Shown: positions 26,004 through 35,502, counted from the first letter of the stretch. The stretch is DNA of 64,000 nt from Desulfatitalea tepidiphila (GCF_001293685.1 NZ_BCAG01000003.1:1302001-1366000), one strand, 5' to 3'. Numbers and translations are program-made. The notes: generated from the sequence alone by a model not told the origin.

Positions 26004-27167
26004 TCAAGATTCGGCTTCGCATTTCCGACACCAGCGCTCGTGGTACCAGTTGGCCAACGTCGGTGCCTTCTGAAACAAGTAAACCCCCATGAAGGCCGTG
26101 ACCAGGATGTAGATGCCGCTCAACAACTTGAGTTGAGGCGCGGCCAGGCTGGCGATAATGGCGGAAAACTCCCCCCGATGAATCAGTGAAAAGGAGGCCC
26201 GGATGGACACCTTCGGGCTGAGGCCATACAGGCGGCCGCCGGCGTACCCTGTGATTATTTTGCCGATGGCCGCCCAGACGATCAGCGCCACCAGAAGCGG
26301 CATCAGGGGGATACCTTCGCCCAGGCTGATAGTGGTGCCAAACCAAAAAAAGAAAAAGGGCAGGGTGATATCCCGAATAGGAAGCACGAGGTGCTCGAGT
26401 TCTGTCGAACGGCCGGTTTCGGAGAGCATCATCCCGGCCAGAAACGCCCCCAGTATCTCGGAAAGGCCCAACGCGATGGCAAGCCCGGCGTAAGACAGGG
26501 CGACGCCTGCCGTCATGAGGGTCATGAAATCCTTTTGCAGGTGCCGGATCACGAAATCGTTGAGCCGCTTGAAACCGAAATGTCCCAGGAAGATGGCGCC
26601 GGCTGCCAGGAGGACGATTTTGAAGAGAAGAAGGGCACCGAAATGCGGGGAAAGCGTCTCTCCCTGTCCCATGGCGGCGATGAAGGAAACGAGGATGGGC
26701 GCGACCAGATCCTCGAAAATCAGTATGGCCAGGATGAATTCCGCTTCCGGGTTGGCCAGTCGCTTTTGTTCCTGAAGCATTTTGGCCGAGATGGAAGAGC
26801 TGGTGGCATAAGCGACCGAGCCGATGACCAATGCGGCCGGGAACGCCAATCCAAATAGCCATGCCAGGGCGGTGGCGCCGCCGAGGTTCAGCACGACATC
26901 CATCAAGCCCGAAGGCCAAATTTTTTTGGAGATCGCGACCATCCGGCCCAACGGGAATTCCATTCCCAGAATAAAGAAGAGAATGACGATGCCAATTTCG
27001 GCCACAGTATGAATGGCGCTGCTATCTACGAAACGCGACGAAACCCCGACGCCCAGGATGATATAGACCAGCACCGAAGGCAGGCGTAGTTTTTGCGACG
27101 CGAAGCTGACCGCGAAAAAGACGCACAGGATCAATCCGGCCAATAATAGAAAGGGGACATTGTCCAC
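26004..27167 (-). CDS. khtU: KhtU-like cation:proton antiporter (CPA2/KefB family)
   Basis: A 387-residue integral membrane protein with about 11-12 hydrophobic segments. PSVLVYIILGV, VILFFILGMEF, GSVAYATSSSISAKML, FEDLVAPILV and GEFSAIIASLA match the Na+/H+ exchanger family 2 core, in which the Asp in the FED segment is the likely ion-binding residue. No C-terminal TrkA-N domain is fused. Instead the regulator KhtT is encoded just upstream with a 12-bp gap, the arrangement of khtTU in Bacillus. The likely function is K+ (or Na+)/H+ efflux. Confidence 0.88.
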   Translation of the reverse strand: MDNVPFLLLAGLILCVFFAVSFASQKLRLPSVLVYIILGVGVSSRFVDSSAIHTVAEIGIVILFFILGMEFPLGRMVAISKKIWPSGLMDVVLNLGGATALAWLFGLAFPAALVIGSVAYATSSSISAKMLQEQKRLANPEAEFILAILIFEDLVAPILVSFIAAMGQGETLSPHFGALLLFKIVLLAAGAIFLGHFGFKRLNDFVIRHLQKDFMTLMTAGVALSYAGLAIALGLSEILGAFLAGMMLSETGRSTELEHLVLPIRDITLPFFFFWFGTTISLGEGIPLMPLLVALIVWAAIGKIITGYAGGRLYGLSPKVSIRASFSLIHRGEFSAIIASLAAPQLKLLSGIYILVTAFMGVYLFQKAPTLANWYHERWCRKCEAES

Positions 27168-27179
27168 TTGACCGCTCCT

Positions 27180-27662
27180 TTACCCCTGACAGAGATCTTG
27201 CAGTGATTTGACCTGTTCGCGTTTGCCAATGGCCATGAGGGTGTCCCCCGGGCGGATCACCTCGCTCACGTCCGGGCTGCCCATGATTTGCCCTTCGCGC
27301 TGGATACCAATAATGGTGCATCCGGTCAGGGAGCGAATGCGCGCTTCGTCGATGCGTTTGTTGGCGATGGTGCACTGCGGCTTCACTTTGATCCACTCCA
27401 GGCGCACATTGCGAAGGAAAAGTTCCATGCGGTCGTCGGCGATCGGCTGGTAATCCACGCCGAGCATGATTGCTCCGATCTGACGTGCCTCCTCGTCATT
27501 GAGTTGAAAGTTGTATTCGGCCTCATCGTCGTCCGGATGCTTGAAGTGGAAAAATTCACGCATCCCCTGTTGATGGATGATCAGAACAAAATGGCCGCTG
27601 TGAGATGTGTCAAAGGCATACTTTTTACCGATCCCTGGCAGATCGCTGACTTTGATTTCCAT
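27180..27662 (-). CDS. khtT: KhtT-like regulatory subunit with TrkA-C domain
   Basis: A 160-residue soluble protein. The N-terminal half (MEIKVSDLPGIGKKYAF, then FFHFKHPDDDEAEYNFQLNDEEARQIG) matches the KhtT N-domain. The C-terminal half (ARIRSLTGCTIIGIQREG, then VIRPGDTLMAIGKREQV) is a TrkA-C/RCK-C domain that senses nucleotides such as c-di-AMP in Bacillus KhtT. The start at 27662 follows AAGGAG by 7 nt; a longer frame to 27689 reads through this site. The partner antiporter follows directly. Confidence 0.9.
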   Translation of the reverse strand: MEIKVSDLPGIGKKYAFDTSHSGHFVLIIHQQGMREFFHFKHPDDDEAEYNFQLNDEEARQIGAIMLGVDYQPIADDRMELFLRNVRLEWIKVKPQCTIANKRIDEARIRSLTGCTIIGIQREGQIMGSPDVSEVIRPGDTLMAIGKREQVKSLQDLCQG

Positions 27663-27998
27663 TTTTGCGCTCCTTGATGTCGATGACATTGGATTTTTTG
27701 AGAGGTATATATCGCAGGTTCGTCTGTCTGGTGCAACCCGATTTTAATGCATTTTGTATGGTTTATGGGCTGTTTTCCTGTGGGGAGAGAAACTCCTCTT
27801 CTTCCTTCTTTAAAATGAGCAGTATGTCAACTCACATGGCCAAAGAAATGCCGCCATTTTTTCCAAAAATGTTAGTCTGCCATCGTTGTTTTGAAACTGG
27901 TCAGGGTTTTAAAATTTTCAGATTATCCGAGCTTTTTAGAAATTTGTGCTTATGTTAAAAACTATGGGCTGTCTCTAAAGATCACAAGGAGAAATTTT
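27663..27998. other. Divergent intergenic region upstream of khtT and the 27999 gene
   Basis: 336 bp, AT-rich, between a minus-strand and a plus-strand gene. It should hold both promoters. No conserved fold or repeat is recognised. Base composition drops here and stays lower through about 29.6 kb, unlike the flanking core genes. Confidence 0.5.
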
Positions 27999-28340
27999 AT
28001 GAAACAAAGATACACCATATCTAAAGAGGGTTTGGACAATGATCTGATAATAAGGGAATATGCCGTCATCGGCAAAGCCCCCAATCAAACATACGGGTCT
28101 ACACCATTGCAGGATGAATATGCCTTGCTCTATCAGGAGAATTACAAAGGCAAGGAGATCGAACCTTGGACTTCAAAAGGAATCAATGAGCTTATCACAG
28201 CGTTGCGCACTGATAATTTGTTTCCCATTGGAGTTTTGGCCAATAAAATCGCGGAATCGGTAATGGGCCTCTACCGCTCTTCCGAGGACGGTTCGACGGA
28301 ATTGCTTTTTGACGATATAGAGATGTTCGACTGCAATTGA
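27999..28340 (+). CDS. Orphan protein of unknown function (113 aa)
   Basis: A 113-residue soluble protein starting at ATG 27999 with AAGGAG 8 nt upstream; a longer frame to 27891 lacks a ribosome site. It begins MKQRYTISKEGL and contains LIIREYAVIGKAP and YALLYQENYKGKEIE, with an acidic end. No domain is recognised. It opens a low-GC accessory-looking stretch with a second orphan gene at 28447 and a transposase remnant further on. Confidence 0.7.
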   Translation: MKQRYTISKEGLDNDLIIREYAVIGKAPNQTYGSTPLQDEYALLYQENYKGKEIEPWTSKGINELITALRTDNLFPIGVLANKIAESVMGLYRSSEDGSTELLFDDIEMFDCN

Positions 28341-28446
28341 TACAGGAATTTGATGTTGGCCAATTCGTATAAGAATAGAAAGGCGGCATCGCGCCTTTGC
28401 CGATATATGTCTGCATCGGCTCACCTCAACCAGGAAGGGAAGAAAA

Positions 28447-28665
28447 ATGGGAGATGATTTTAAATTCGAAGTTGGTTCGACTTATAAGAATATGAAAGGC
28501 GCCTACGAGGTCGTTTCCATACATAAGGATACGATGGTCATTCGTTGGGATGACGATCAACGAATCACCACGAGCGTGGACCTGCAAAAACGAATCCTTG
28601 AAAGAATGCGTTACGACAATGATTTGCAGCAACGAAAGAATGAAGGAAAGAAGCATAAGAAATAG
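28447..28665 (+). CDS. Orphan small basic protein
   Basis: A 72-residue protein with a purine-rich GGAAGGGAAG ribosome site. The first half (FEVGSTYKNMKGAYEVVSI, HKDTMVIRWDD) looks like a small SH3-like beta-barrel. The second half is a charged helix ending in Lys-rich KKHKK. It may bind nucleic acid, but this is inference from composition. It lies 107 bp after the orphan gene at 27999 in the same direction. Its family is unknown. Confidence 0.68.
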   Translation: MGDDFKFEVGSTYKNMKGAYEVVSIHKDTMVIRWDDDQRITTSVDLQKRILERMRYDNDLQQRKNEGKKHKK

Positions 28666-29082
28666 ATGGGACCCACGTTGATGTTGCTATCCTCCGCTAC
28701 CTAATCCTGCCTTTAACACACAAGCCTGGATGTTCGGCAATGGTGAACAAAACCGATGGTCTTGTTCGGTAATACGAAAGGCGGGACATTACAATTTTAT
28801 TCTTTTAAACTCCTTGACAGTATGCCTGGGCTAAGCTGTCAAAATAAAAAGATCTTATCCTCACGGGGCACTCTTTGCCGCCATTACAATTAGATCCATT
28901 CATTCCGCGCATTTTATAATGGCGACAATACGGTAAGCTATCACTATAGGAAGAATAAAAAGACGGCGGGGGATTCTGCTGTAAGCAATTTCCGAATACG
29001 TTACGCTGAGGCAGTCTTTCTTTTTTCTCAACCTTTATTGTACTGGTATCCCTTTTTTCTTCGGTAGAGGATCTCCTCGGGC
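28666..29082. other. Low-GC non-coding stretch
   Basis: About 417 bp without a supported gene. A short inverted repeat, TTGACA...TGTCAA separated by 17 nt near 28813-28841, could be an operator. Several T-rich tracts occur near 29018-29060. The stretch leads into a transposase fragment and looks like decayed mobile DNA. Confidence 0.4.
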
Positions 29083-29394
29083 ATGCTTCTCTGCGAGTGC
29101 TATCTGCGGACCGATCCCTCTACCCATGAGAAAGGAGTAGATCTCATGTGGGAGTCGGTTTTCTTTATCCTTACCAAGACCATCGCGGCACTGGAAGCGC
29201 ACGACAACCAGATCCCGTGCATCCTGGGCGCGCGGATCCGCAAGGTCGAGGTGATCAGAGATCGTGTCCTTTCACATCCGGGTAGCCATGCCGCCGACGA
29301 TACAGCAGGTGTGAACAGGCGTCAAAAAACCTTAAAGGGTAGTGCCAACAGCTTTTTTGTGCCTTGTAGCTATTTGAAATCAAAACTAATTTAA
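29083..29394 (+). pseudogene. Remnant of an IS4/IS1634-like transposase
   Basis: The frame contains a segment (about 29146-29283) reading FFILTKTIAALEAHD, QIPCILGARIRKVEVIRD and VLSHPG. It resembles the region of IS1634/IS1380-type DDE transposases that reads like '...YILGARMRKVKEVRDEVLSR-G'. Only this piece is left; start, DDE residues and inverted repeats are not found, so it is a decayed fragment rather than a gene. It suggests that the 28-30 kb region has been a target for mobile elements. Confidence 0.5.
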
Positions 29395-29477
29395 AATTGC
29401 ACGGTTGAACTTCAGTCAAAAATAATAGGAAAGAAGGACTTTGAGTGGAAAAGAGACATCTCACCAAAGAAGCGTGC

Positions 29478-29506
29478 TTGACAGCAATTAGTATGTAAGC
29501 TATTTA
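29478..29506 (+). promoter_or_regulatory. Consensus sigma-70-like promoter upstream of the propeller-KAP gene
   Basis: TTGACA (29478-29483), a 17-nt spacer and TATTTA (29501-29506), within an AT-rich stretch. Transcription would start near 29513 and give a 5' leader of about 300 nt that contains the miniature palindrome at 29670-29793. It is the only strong promoter candidate before the gene at 29814. Confidence 0.6.
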
Positions 29507-29669
29507 AAAATATACAATATTTCCAACTGTAGACGCGTTCGGTAGCTGAATTGCGAACCTCTCCCGTTGCGAGTCTCTCCTATACTCCATTTGCACCCGG
29601 TATTTCCAGGCGATTTGGGTGGACACGATATTCCTTAATTGATGGCACCGTAAAAAGTCGCTGTCGGAC

Positions 29670-29793
29670 GGCGCCGTAAAAAGTTCAAGATCAAGGCGTG
29701 CGAAATTCCGTGTCCTGAGGCGTACTTGTCGTACGCCGCAAGGACGACGGGATGAGCACAATGCAGATATTGGGCTTTTTACGGTGGCGTCTT
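29670..29793. repeat. Miniature palindromic element (GCCGTAAAAAG family)
   Basis: Arms GACGGCGCCGTAAAAAG (29670-29686) and, inverted, CTTTTTACGGTGGCGTC (29777-29793) match at 15 of 17 positions. A central small hairpin GGCGTAC-TTGTC-GTACGCC is also present. A second partial arm, GGCACCGTAAAAAGTCG, lies just to the left at about 29644. No coding capacity. Similar elements are, from memory, abundant in some Desulfobacterota genomes. It lies in the presumed leader of the propeller-KAP gene and ends 20 bp before its ATG. Confidence 0.75.
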
Positions 29794-29813
29794 TATCGAA
29801 AAGGGTGGCATCT

Positions 29814-32800
29814 ATGAGTGCACCCACGGTCACCGATGCTCCGGCCCCTGGCGGACGGCGCATCCATATCACTGGATGGCTCATCGGCATGTGCCTGGCA
29901 CTGTTCGTCAACGCCACATACCTCGCCCTCGGCCAATCCCCCCGCAATGATCCGCTTAAACCGGCGACGCTCAAAACTAAAATAATGTTGCCCTATGAAG
30001 AGAACGCATTCATGCGCTTGCCGGCAATATCCGGCAATCTGAACGATCTTCTCGTCACACCGAAAAATGGACACATCTGGGGGGTCGGCAGCGGCGGTTT
30101 GATCATCGTCAGCCGCGACAACGGACAATCGTGGGAGCGGAAAACCTCACCGATTTCCGTTCAAAGGCGAGTTCCAAGCGTCCCCAGTGCCCCTAGCCTC
30201 ACCGCGCCAAGCTCCATGAAGCTATCTGGATCGTTGCGAAATCGGGTCGAGTTGGGCATCCGAAGCGCCAATGCGGCCAGCCAGGAGCAATTTACACGAG
30301 ACACCCCGAACCAGTCCAAGGACATACGCCAGCAGGCACCGGCGGAAAAAGTGCCCGAAAGAAAGATAGACCCACGACTACAGAAGGTTGCTCCGGAAGA
30401 AATCCCAATCGCGCTTGTCGAATCACCGCCTGATTTTTCATCCGTGTTCTTCGTCGATGACTCTTTCGGGTGGATTGTCGGATCGGGCGGCTTGATTATG
30501 TGGACCGGCGACGGCGGAAATAGTTGGCGGGTACAACCCAGCGGCAGCGACCGTGATCTTTCGGCCATTTATTTTATAGACCGCAACCGGGGTTGGGCCT
30601 GCGGTTCGAACGGCACGATCCTGTCGACCGAAGATGGCGGGGCGAATTGGAAAGGGCAGCGTAGTACCACCTCTGTCTTCCTGGGCTCGGTATCTTTTGC
30701 GGACCGTGAACGGGGCTGGGCGTGCGGGAATGATGGCCTCATATTGTCGACCATCGACGGCGGTGTATATTGGAAGCCGCAACGCAGTCCCACGACGAGC
30801 AATTTGGCGGCCATCCATTTTGCCGATCCCAAAAATGGTTGGGCGTGTGGAGCTGGGGGCACGTTACTGTCGACAACCGATGGCGGCGCGACCTGGCGAG
30901 CCCAGAATAGCGGTACATCCTTTGATCTGAACGCCGTTCATTTCGCAGATCGCAATCTCGGTTGGATTTGCGGCACCGGCGGTACGATATTGATGACCCC
31001 CGATGGCGGCAGGAACTGGCAACCTCAGACCAACGGGACATCTCCTGCCCTGAGAGGTATCCATTTTACAGGCAGCAAAAGCGGTTGGGCGTGTGGAGCC
31101 GGTGGCACGATTCTGTCGACGACCGACGGCGGTGCGACCTGGCAGGCGCGGAGCAGAAGTCAGCATCTCATTCTGACATCCATACATTTCGCAGACCTCG
31201 ATCATGGCTGGGCCGGCGGCACCTTTGGTAATGTCGTGTCGACAACCGATGGCGGTGCAAGCTGGCAGGTGCAGTCGAGCGGGACGCGGGACTTTCTATT
31301 CTCGATCCGTTTTTCGGACCGACGGCATGGCTGGGCCTACGGGTACGATGGTACCCTTTTGTCGACGACCGACGGTGGTGCAAACTGGCGGACGCAAGTT
31401 AATACCTTGCCTAATGGTTTGGTTTCGATCCATTTTCCAAATCGGCAGGAAGGCTGGGCGTGTGGGAGGAACGGCACGATTCTGTCGACGACTGATAGTG
31501 GTGCGAGCTGGCAGACGCAGGTCAGCGGGACATCCGTCGACCTGACATCGATCCATTTCATTGATCGCGAGTACGGCTGGGCGTGTGGGGCAAACGGAAC
31601 GATTCTGTCTACGCGCGATGGTGGTGCGAGCTGGGAAGCACAGGTGAGCGGGCAATCTTTCGGCCTTTCATCCATCCATTTTGTTGACCGCGAGTACGGC
31701 TGGGCGTGTGGATCAGGCAGTCCGATCCTGTCGACGCGCAACGGTGGTACCAGCTGGCAGACGCAGTTCAGCAGAGAATCTCTCGACCTTTCATCGATCC
31801 ATTTTATAGACCGCGACCGTGGGTGGAGTTGTGGATCAAAAGGTACGATCCTGTCGACGGTCGACGGAGGAGTGAATTGGCGGATTCAGGATGGCGGCAC
31901 ATCCGCCGGCCTGTACCGCATATACTTTAAAGATCGCGACCGCGGATGGGCCTGCGGCACAGGCGGTACGATACTGTCCACCACGGACGGCGGGCAGACC
32001 TGGCGGCTGCCCAACTATCGGCGCCTGCCCGCGCCTTGGTATTGGAGTCTCTGTTTGGCTTTGATCCTGGTATCCCTGTTTGTGGTGCAGCGGAGGGGTC
32101 AGCCGGAACAGGGGAGCGAGACGGTGGCGGACCTGCTCGCCTCCGATCGGCCTCTGGTGGCCGGGGATCCCGATCCGTTGAATCTGAAAAATATCTCATC
32201 GGGACTGGCGCGTTTCATCGCCAACCGCAACACAGACCCCCCTCTGACCATTGCGGTGACCGGCGAATGGGGCACGGGTAAATCCTCTCTGATGAACCTT
32301 CTTTATCATGACTTGAAGCAGCGCCACTTCCAGCCGGTCTGGTTCAATGCCTGGCATCACCAGAAGGGAGAGCAATTGTTGGCCTCTCTGTATGCCCACA
32401 TTCGCAATCAGGCGGTGCCGCCCCTGTGGCATCCCAGCGGTGTCATTTTCCGGCTGCGTCTTCTGTTCCGACGGGGACGGCGCAACCGTCTCGCCTTCGG
32501 CGCTCTGGCTTTTTTACTGTTTGCAGCATATCCGTTTCTGCAAGATGTGGTACTGGCGATCGTCGGCGGTATAGGCGCACTGGTGAGTGCCCTGGTGGCA
32601 GAGGACTCGGCGCGAATCCGGCAGCTTTTTTCGATCGGTGAATGGGTGTCGGTGATTCCAGACAACTGGATCGGTGCGCTGCTCGCTTCGCCGGCGGTCG
32701 CCGCAGTGTTGAAGGGTATACGCGCCTTCGGTCTTTCTCCTCAGCGCCTGATCGCCTTCGATTCGTCCGAGAGCGGTAAAAAGAGCGGTCTGGATCCAGG

Positions 32801-34283
32801 GGCGCGGTCACGTTTTGCCCAGGAGTTTCAGGATGTGGCGGCCAGTCTGGACCTGGGGGCCATGGTGATCTTTATCGATGATCTGGACCGATGCAGCAAG
32901 GAAAACGTGGTCGAGATACTGGAGACCATCAATTTTCTGGCAGTCTCCGGACGGTGTTTCATTATTTTGGGCATGGCTCGCCAGTGGGTGGAGACCTGCG
33001 TGGCCCTTCAATTCAAGGAGTTGGCTGAAGAGACGGGAAACGAACAGGGTGGCAGCGGGGACGGCTTCGTCCACCGCAGGCAGTTTGCCCGACAGTACCT
33101 GGAAAAACTGATCAACATCGAAGTGCCTGTGCCGCTTCCCCCACCGGATGCCACCCGGGCTCTACTGACACCTCCAATTAAAGCTCTGGGTTCACCGATG
33201 GCCCGCTTTTTGTCCACCCTCGGCAAGGGATCGAAAAAATACGCGCCGGTGATCTGCCTGGCGGTGTTGGCCCTGTTGGCGGTGGGGCTTCAGGATCTGC
33301 TCGTTCCTATGACGCCCTCTGAAAAACCCCCGACGCAAGAGGAGCTGCTGGTACTACCGGCGCATACGCAACAGGGAGAGCTGGTTCTGGAAGAGGGGCG
33401 CATTCGAATTCCCCTGAATGAGAACACAGACATGCCGGGTGTGCCCGATGGCCGGCCACTGGAGCTCGTGCTCAAGGGAACGCCCCGGGTGCTTGAAGAA
33501 GGCCTTGCCATCGGCAAAATCGGCAAGGACGATCGCACCGCCGAACTGGTGTTGCGGTATCGACCTCAAGATGTTCCCAAAACAACCCTCTCCCCAGCCA
33601 GGGGCGAACAACCGTTGGGTCAGCCGCCGAAAGAGAGAAAAATAGATGCCGCGGATTTCATGCCGGGAGCCGAGGACAACAGTCAGACCGGTCAATGGAT
33701 GGCCTTGTTGGCCGGTATCGGGTTGCTGGCCATCGGTACGCTCTACATGGTGCAGCGGCCCCAGCGCTTCACCGCAGACTCAAAGAACTTCCGCGATGCC
33801 CTGGCGATCTGGCATCCCTGGATTGTTCTGGTTCGACGCACGCCGCGCACCATTAAACGCTTTCTCAACCGGTTGCGCTATGTGGCCATGCGGTTGAAAT
33901 TCGAACCGAAGCGGCTCAGCTTGTGGGATAGCATGAAATCCAAGGTTCTCAGGAAGAGACCAACCCAACTCGGGCCGGTTTCTGTCGAGGGAGTTCCGGA
34001 ACCGGTACTGGTGGCACTTGGCGCCATCTACCATGTCCAACCCGCCTGGTTGAGGGATGCCGATATTCTTCGGGAAATTTTTTCATCGGATCGCGAGAAG
34101 TTGATCCGTCGATTGAAAACCACCTTCCCGGAGCTGACGGACCGATCCGGCGAGCTGCACGGAACCATCGACGCATTGTCCGCGGCCATCAACGAATTTC
34201 AAGATACCTTCGGGCAGGATGTGGAGATCCTGATTCAGTATCGGGATTCGTTTCTGTCGGTGTTGGCCGAAACAGGGATGTGA
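29814..34283 (+). CDS. YCF48-type beta-propeller / KAP P-loop NTPase membrane fusion protein
   Basis: A 1489-residue protein. An N-terminal membrane segment (residues 19-39) precedes one YCF48-like repeat near 72-110 and a linker. Thirteen contiguous 41-residue repeats fill 208-740, each of the form L-x-x-I-H-F-x-D-x-x-x-GWACG-x-x-GTILST-x-DGG-x-x-W. A transmembrane helix at 742-760 follows. The KAP NTPase begins near 795, with Walker A GEWGTGKSS at 817-825, a hydrophobic membrane pair at about 893-931, and Walker B MVIFIDDLDR at 1017-1026. Two more membrane segments lie at about 1143-1163 and 1295-1314. Membrane helices inserted between Walker A and B are a known KAP trait. The layout suggests a periplasmic propeller sensor joined to a cytoplasmic NTPase. 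ATG 29814 (AGGGTGG upstream) is preferred over GTG 29784, which lies inside the palindromic element. It has no operon partner. Function is unknown. Confidence 0.92.
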   Translation: MSAPTVTDAPAPGGRRIHITGWLIGMCLALFVNATYLALGQSPRNDPLKPATLKTKIMLPYEENAFMRLPAISGNLNDLLVTPKNGHIWGVGSGGLIIVSRDNGQSWERKTSPISVQRRVPSVPSAPSLTAPSSMKLSGSLRNRVELGIRSANAASQEQFTRDTPNQSKDIRQQAPAEKVPERKIDPRLQKVAPEEIPIALVESPPDFSSVFFVDDSFGWIVGSGGLIMWTGDGGNSWRVQPSGSDRDLSAIYFIDRNRGWACGSNGTILSTEDGGANWKGQRSTTSVFLGSVSFADRERGWACGNDGLILSTIDGGVYWKPQRSPTTSNLAAIHFADPKNGWACGAGGTLLSTTDGGATWRAQNSGTSFDLNAVHFADRNLGWICGTGGTILMTPDGGRNWQPQTNGTSPALRGIHFTGSKSGWACGAGGTILSTTDGGATWQARSRSQHLILTSIHFADLDHGWAGGTFGNVVSTTDGGASWQVQSSGTRDFLFSIRFSDRRHGWAYGYDGTLLSTTDGGANWRTQVNTLPNGLVSIHFPNRQEGWACGRNGTILSTTDSGASWQTQVSGTSVDLTSIHFIDREYGWACGANGTILSTRDGGASWEAQVSGQSFGLSSIHFVDREYGWACGSGSPILSTRNGGTSWQTQFSRESLDLSSIHFIDRDRGWSCGSKGTILSTVDGGVNWRIQDGGTSAGLYRIYFKDRDRGWACGTGGTILSTTDGGQTWRLPNYRRLPAPWYWSLCLALILVSLFVVQRRGQPEQGSETVADLLASDRPLVAGDPDPLNLKNISSGLARFIANRNTDPPLTIAVTGEWGTGKSSLMNLLYHDLKQRHFQPVWFNAWHHQKGEQLLASLYAHIRNQAVPPLWHPSGVIFRLRLLFRRGRRNRLAFGALAFLLFAAYPFLQDVVLAIVGGIGALVSALVAEDSARIRQLFSIGEWVSVIPDNWIGALLASPAVAAVLKGIRAFGLSPQRLIAFDSSESGKKSGLDPGARSRFAQEFQDVAASLDLGAMVIFIDDLDRCSKENVVEILETINFLAVSGRCFIILGMARQWVETCVALQFKELAEETGNEQGGSGDGFVHRRQFARQYLEKLINIEVPVPLPPPDATRALLTPPIKALGSPMARFLSTLGKGSKKYAPVICLAVLALLAVGLQDLLVPMTPSEKPPTQEELLVLPAHTQQGELVLEEGRIRIPLNENTDMPGVPDGRPLELVLKGTPRVLEEGLAIGKIGKDDRTAELVLRYRPQDVPKTTLSPARGEQPLGQPPKERKIDAADFMPGAEDNSQTGQWMALLAGIGLLAIGTLYMVQRPQRFTADSKNFRDALAIWHPWIVLVRRTPRTIKRFLNRLRYVAMRLKFEPKRLSLWDSMKSKVLRKRPTQLGPVSVEGVPEPVLVALGAIYHVQPAWLRDADILREIFSSDREKLIRRLKTTFPELTDRSGELHGTIDALSAAINEFQDTFGQDVEILIQYRDSFLSVLAETGM
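30435..32033 (+). repeat. Thirteen tandem 123-bp coding repeats (YCF48-like blades)
   Basis: The DNA repeats with a period of 123 bp (41 codons), thirteen units in register without spacer. Strongly conserved words include GGCTGGGCGTGTGG and ATTCTGTCGACGAC. Together with the isolated unit near residues 72-110 there are fourteen blades, which would fit two seven-bladed propellers. The close nucleotide similarity between units suggests recent duplication or gene conversion, so the number may vary between strains. Confidence 0.9.
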
Positions 34284-34336
34284 GAAGATTGCCGAATCTA
34301 TGAGGTTCGACGGCTGTATGGATTCGTTTAGCAGAC

Positions 34337-34366
34337 CAGGCCGGCGGCGGTTAAGCCGCAGGCCTG
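34337..34366. terminator. GC-rich hairpin between convergent genes, possible bidirectional terminator
   Basis: CAGGCC (34337-34342) pairs with GGCCTG (34361-34366), with an inner GCGGC...GCCGC pairing. It lies between the propeller-KAP gene and convergent asd. No T-run follows on either strand, so termination would be weak or Rho-assisted. Confidence 0.4.
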
Positions 34367-34383
34367 TTCGCGTTATGGATGCC

Positions 34384-35502
34384 TTATGAAAGATGCTCTT
34401 TGAGAATGCCCAGCATGCGGCGCAGAGGCTCGGCGGCTCCCCAGAGCAACTGGTCTCCTACGGTGAAGGCGGTCAGGTATTGGGGGCCTATATTCAATTT
34501 CCGGATGCGGCCCACCGGTACCTCCAGTCTGCCCGAGACTCTGGCCGGCGTCAGTTCGCGCAGGGTGATCTCTTTTTGGTTCGGAACCACCCGCACCCAG
34601 GCGTTGTGTTCGGCCAGCATCGCCTCGATTTCATCCAGAGGGACATCCCTGGTCAGCTTGATCGTGAGGGCTTGGCTGTGACAGCGCATGGCGCCGATCC
34701 TGACACAGAGGCCGTCGATGGGAACAGGGGTGTTTTCACGGCCCAGAATCTTATTCGTCTCGGCCATGCCCTTCCACTCTTCACGCGTCTGCCCGTTTTC
34801 CATGGGGCGGTCGATCCAGGGAATCAGGCAGCCGGCCAGCGGCGCGCCGAAATTTTCAGTGGGGAAATCTTCTCGGCGCAGCGTTTCCGACACATTCCGA
34901 TCGATTTCGAGGATGGCGGATGCCGGGTCTGAGATTAAATCGCAGGCATGTTGACCGATCACCTGCATCTGGCAAACCAGTTCGCGCATGTTCTGGGCGC
35001 CCGCACCCGAGGCCGCCTGGTAGGTCATCGAGGTCATCCATTCGACCAGGTTGTTGGCAAATAGACCGCCGAGCCCCATCAGCATCAGGGAGACGGTACA
35101 ATTGCCGCCGATGAAGTCTTTGACCCCGGCGGCGAGTGCCTCCTTGATGACGTGGAGGTTGACGGGGTCGAGGATGATCACGCTGTTTTTTTCCATCCGC
35201 AAGGTCGAGGCCGCGTCGATCCAGTATCCATTCCATCCACTCTGGCGCAATTTGGGATAGGATGCCTGGGTATAATTCCCGCCCTGGCACGACACGATGA
35301 TATCCATCTGCTTGAGGCGTTCAATATCGTTTGCATCTTCCACGGGACCGGTTTCATGACCGATCCAAGGGCCCGGTTGTCCGGCCTGTGAAGTGGAAAA
35401 GAAAACAAAGTTAAAATTTGCAAAATCATTTTCGCTTCGCATGCGCTCCATGAGCACCGAACCGACCATTCCGCGCCAGCCGACAAATCCGACCGTTAGC
35501 AT
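34384..35502 (-). CDS. asd: Aspartate-semialdehyde dehydrogenase
   Basis: A 372-residue enzyme reducing aspartyl phosphate to aspartate semialdehyde, a branch point for lysine/diaminopimelate, threonine and methionine. [18 protein letters not shown] is the NADP-binding start, and the catalytic Cys lies in [30 protein letters not shown] and the later [16 protein letters not shown] (His-containing) are typical of the gram-negative long form. An AAAGGAG ribosome site precedes the ATG. It is convergent with the propeller-KAP gene and not in an operon with other lysine genes here. Confidence 0.96.
   Translation of the reverse strand: MLTVGFVGWRGMVGSVLMERMRSENDFANFNFVFFSTSQAGQPGPWIGHETGPVEDANDIERLKQMDIIVSCQGGNYTQASYPKLRQSGWNGYWIDAASTLRMEKNSVIILDPVNLHVIKEALAAGVKDFIGGNCTVSLMLMGLGGLFANNLVEWMTSMTYQAASGAGAQNMRELVCQMQVIGQHACDLISDPASAILEIDRNVSETLRREDFPTENFGAPLAGCLIPWIDRPMENGQTREEWKGMAETNKILGRENTPVPIDGLCVRIGAMRCHSQALTIKLTRDVPLDEIEAMLAEHNAWVRVVPNQKEITLRELTPARVSGRLEVPVGRIRKLNIGPQYLTAFTVGDQLLWGAAEPLRRMLGILKEHLS

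Noticed and set aside
28813-28841. TTGACA followed 17 nt later as a promoter
   Set aside because: The downstream hexamer is TGTCAA, the inverse of TTGACA and not a -10 box; it was noted as an inverted repeat instead.
29784-29813. GTG start adding 10 residues to the propeller-KAP protein
   Set aside because: This start lies inside the palindromic element; the ATG at 29814 has a ribosome-site-like AGGGTGG and fits the signal-anchor position.
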